A stretch of 6,038 nt of DNA, taken from NCBI GenBank assembly GCA_965601425.1, contig CBFCWF010000251.1, positions 1-6,038 on the forward strand, read 5' to 3'. The translations under genes were made by a program, and so were the position numbers. This document shows, one piece after another, positions 4,561-6,038 of the stretch (position 1 is the stretch's first letter; every line of letters begins with the position of its first letter). The notes beneath the pieces were generated by a model. The model was not told the origin of the DNA. It did no database searches and saw only the letters and a list, made by a program, of their open reading frames with translations. Source of the DNA: Thiosocius sp965601425. GTDB taxonomy: Bacteria; Pseudomonadota; Gammaproteobacteria; Chromatiales; Chromatiaceae.

Positions 4561-5946
4561 TCAACGCGTTCGGTCTCGGCAACGGCGGACGAAGTCAACG
4601 AAGCGTTTCGCCCAGGGGTGTGACCGGGTATCCCGCAGATGCGCATAGCTCGCGAGCAGGTTCCGATAGACGATGCCATCGTGCGCGCCATCCAGCCCCT
4701 GGCCGCGTTCGACGCGGTACGCGAAATCGAGGCCGGCGGGCACCCGTCGCAGCGCTGAATAATGAAACTCGTGCGCCGAGATCGGCTCGCTGCCATCGGG
4801 GGAAAGCGGCCAGGGATGCGCCGCCGTTTCACGCAGCCGCACATAGCCGCGCCCCTGAGGCTTCGGGTGCATCACCACCTGCGCCGGAATCACCCCTGCC
4901 ATCTTACGCGTCTTTCCCTCCCAGGTCAGGCTGTCACCGAGGTACATCAACCCGCCACATTCCGCGTATACCGGGCCGCCGCGCTCGATGAACGCAGCGA
5001 CCGCATCGCGCATGGCCGAATTGCGCGCCAAGTCGTCCATGTGGGTCTCGGGAAAGCCCCCACCGAGGAACAACCCGTCACAGGCCGGCAGGTCGTGGTC
5101 GCGCAACGGGCTGAACGGCACCAGCTCGGCTGCAGCCGCCTGCAGGGCCTCGAGATCTCCCGCGTAGTAGAAGCCGAATGCGGAGTCGCTGGCATACGCA
5201 ATCCGTACCCTGTCCGCGCCGGCAGCGGCCACAGACGGTGTCCCGGATGGCGCCGGTGGGACCTCGGCCGTTGCAGCGAGGGTGCGCAGCGTCGTCAGGT
5301 CTACCGCATCCCGAATCAGCCGGGCCATACGGTCGATGTGTACCCGGCCACCGCTCAGCTCATTGCTCGGCACCAAACCGAGGTGCCGCTCGCTGATCAC
5401 GAGATCGTCGCTGCGCTGCACCGCGCCCAGCACACATACGTCAGTGTAGTGCTCGATGACGGCGCGCAACTTGGCTTCGTGGCGCGTGCCGCCGACCTTG
5501 TTGAGGATCACGCCGGCGATGCGGATGCCCGGATCGAACGCCTGATAGCCGAGGATCAGCGGTGCGACGCCGCGGGTCATGCCCTGGCTGTCCAGCACCA
5601 GCACGATCGGTGAACCGAGTTGGGCGGCCAGCGCGGCGTTGCTGTTGCTGCCGTCCAGCGCCAGGCCATCGTAGAGCCCCTTGTTGCCCTCTACCAGGCC
5701 GATGTCCGCGCCGCGCATCTTGTCCGCGAACAGCGCGCTGATCTCGGCGCGCTGCATGGTATAGAAATCGAGGTTGTGGCACGCACGCCCGGCGGCCTGA
5801 CCGAGCCACAGGGGGTCGATGTAGTCCGGTCCCTTCTTGAAAGGCTGAACCCGGTCGCCGGCCGCGCTAAGCGCCGCACAGATGCCGATCGAGAGCGTGG
5901 TCTTGCCCGATGACTTGTGTGCCGCCGAGATATAGAGGTGTGGCAT
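4561..5946 (-). CDS. dsrN: DsrN, glutamine-dependent sirohaem amidase
   Basis: The protein has 461 residues from ATG 5946. It is a homologue of cobyrinic acid a,c-diamide synthase (CbiA/CobB). In sulfur oxidisers it is thought to convert sirohaem to sirohaem amide for DsrAB in the cytoplasm, using ATP and glutamine. The N-terminal synthetase domain (1-225) has a P-loop AAHKSSGKTT (8-17), KKGPDYIDPLW (37-47), EGNKGLYDG (86-94) and ILNK (147-150). A Pro/Ala-rich linker (228-244) leads to the glutamine amidotransferase domain (about 245-450). That domain has LGGGFPE (294-300), the nucleophile Cys330 in YAECGGLMYL, AHEFHYS (391-397), and His436 in LLASYAHL, so it appears intact. AGGGA lies six bases before ATG 5946, which is preferred over an in-frame TTG at 5964. 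A role in cobalamin synthesis is possible from sequence alone. The dsrR-dsrS neighbours decide for DsrN. Confidence 0.93.
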   Translation of the reverse strand: MPHLYISAAHKSSGKTTLSIGICAALSAAGDRVQPFKKGPDYIDPLWLGQAAGRACHNLDFYTMQRAEISALFADKMRGADIGLVEGNKGLYDGLALDGSNSNAALAAQLGSPIVLVLDSQGMTRGVAPLILGYQAFDPGIRIAGVILNKVGGTRHEAKLRAVIEHYTDVCVLGAVQRSDDLVISERHLGLVPSNELSGGRVHIDRMARLIRDAVDLTTLRTLAATAEVPPAPSGTPSVAAAGADRVRIAYASDSAFGFYYAGDLEALQAAAAELVPFSPLRDHDLPACDGLFLGGGFPETHMDDLARNSAMRDAVAAFIERGGPVYAECGGLMYLGDSLTWEGKTRKMAGVIPAQVVMHPKPQGRGYVRLRETAAHPWPLSPDGSEPISAHEFHYSALRRVPAGLDFAYRVERGQGLDGAHDGIVYRNLLASYAHLRDTRSHPWAKRFVDFVRRCRDRTR

Positions 5947-5952
5947 TGGCCG

Positions 5953-5957
5953 TCCCT
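5953..5957 (-). promoter_or_regulatory. Ribosome-binding site deciding the dsrN start
   Basis: AGGGA on the minus strand is six bases before ATG 5946. The protein then begins MPHLYISAA, placing the P-loop at residues 8-17 as usual for CbiA-type proteins. The upstream TTG would put this site inside the coding region. Confidence 0.6.
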
Positions 5958-5986
5958 GACGCAAACGGGGCTAACCGCAATCGCAC

Positions 5987-6038
5987 TTACTTACGCTGAT
6001 TTCGGTCGTTTCTGGAGAAAACGTCGGCGGCATGGACG
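5987..6038 (-). CDS. Possible 3' end of the gene preceding dsrN (dsrP expected)
   Basis: One frame is open from the right edge to a TAA at 5987-5989. It gives a short polar tail, VHAADVFSRNDRNQRK, with fairly G/C-rich third positions, and leaves 40 bases before dsrN. In Allochromatium vinosum the gene before dsrN is dsrP, an NrfD-type membrane subunit, so a charged C-terminal tail of DsrP would fit. Another frame is open to a TAG at 5971-5973 and a third to a TAA at 5991-5993. With so little sequence the choice is uncertain, and the identity rests only on gene order. Confidence 0.35.
   Translation of the reverse strand, partial: VHAADVFSRNDRNQRK

Noticed and set aside
4762..5613. Plus-strand open frame opposite dsrN
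   Set aside because: It lies opposite the conserved amidotransferase and synthetase motifs of dsrN and has no ribosome site or domain signal of its own.
4561..5946. CbiA/CobB of cobalamin synthesis
   Set aside because: The motifs are shared, but direct linkage to a Cys-less DsrR and to DsrS indicates the sirohaem-amidating DsrN.
5947..5964. TTG start giving six extra N-terminal residues to DsrN
   Set aside because: The ribosome site AGGGA precedes ATG 5946, and family members begin shortly before the P-loop.
1..6038. tRNA, rRNA, CRISPR arrays, insertion sequences, attachment sites
   Set aside because: I saw no cloverleaf-like sequence, spaced direct repeats beyond the 14-bp pair, terminal inverted repeats, or transposase-like protein.

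Overview
The window is GC-rich and densely coded. It most resembles a sulfur-oxidising gammaproteobacterium (Chromatiales or Thioalkalivibrio type, or a related sulfur-oxidising symbiont). The main evidence is three consecutive minus-strand genes that match the 3' end of the reverse-type dissimilatory sulfite reductase (dsr) operon: dsrN, dsrR and dsrS, in the order known from Allochromatium vinosum (dsrABEFHCMKLJOPNRS). The genus cannot be fixed from the sequence alone.

Layout from left to right. (i) 2-1311, plus strand: the tail of a membrane protein, then a second membrane protein whose TTG start overlaps the previous stop in TTGA. Both are of unknown function. The second has an N-terminal anchor, a helical middle and a long Gly/Ala-rich hydrophobic segment. 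(ii) 1312-1406: a short gap between convergent genes with two GC-rich hairpins. (iii) 1407-2906, minus strand: a two-gene unit. A small helix-turn-helix plus coiled-coil protein comes first, followed by a protein with a [2Fe-2S] ferredoxin domain fused to a ferredoxin-reductase fold. That fold has lost the usual FAD, NAD and catalytic-Cys signatures. (iv) 2907-3047: the control region of that unit, with a tandem repeat TAT-N11-TAT-N11-TAT in which each N11 is an inverted repeat and the arm changes are compensatory. (v) 3048-5946, minus strand: dsrS, dsrR and dsrN, transcribed in the order N-R-S, with a possible end of dsrP at the right edge.

How the genes work together. DsrN is expected to amidate sirohaem for the DsrAB sulfite reductase. 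DsrR is a cysteine-less relative of A-type iron-sulfur carriers, and DsrS is a conserved soluble protein without an assigned activity. The regulator-like gene and iron-sulfur protein just downstream have their own apparent control region. They look like a separate unit, possibly redox related. Whether they act on sulfur metabolism is inference from position only.

The best candidates for something undescribed are the tandem operator with its HTH/coiled-coil gene, and the motif-stripped ferredoxin-reductase-like protein next to it.
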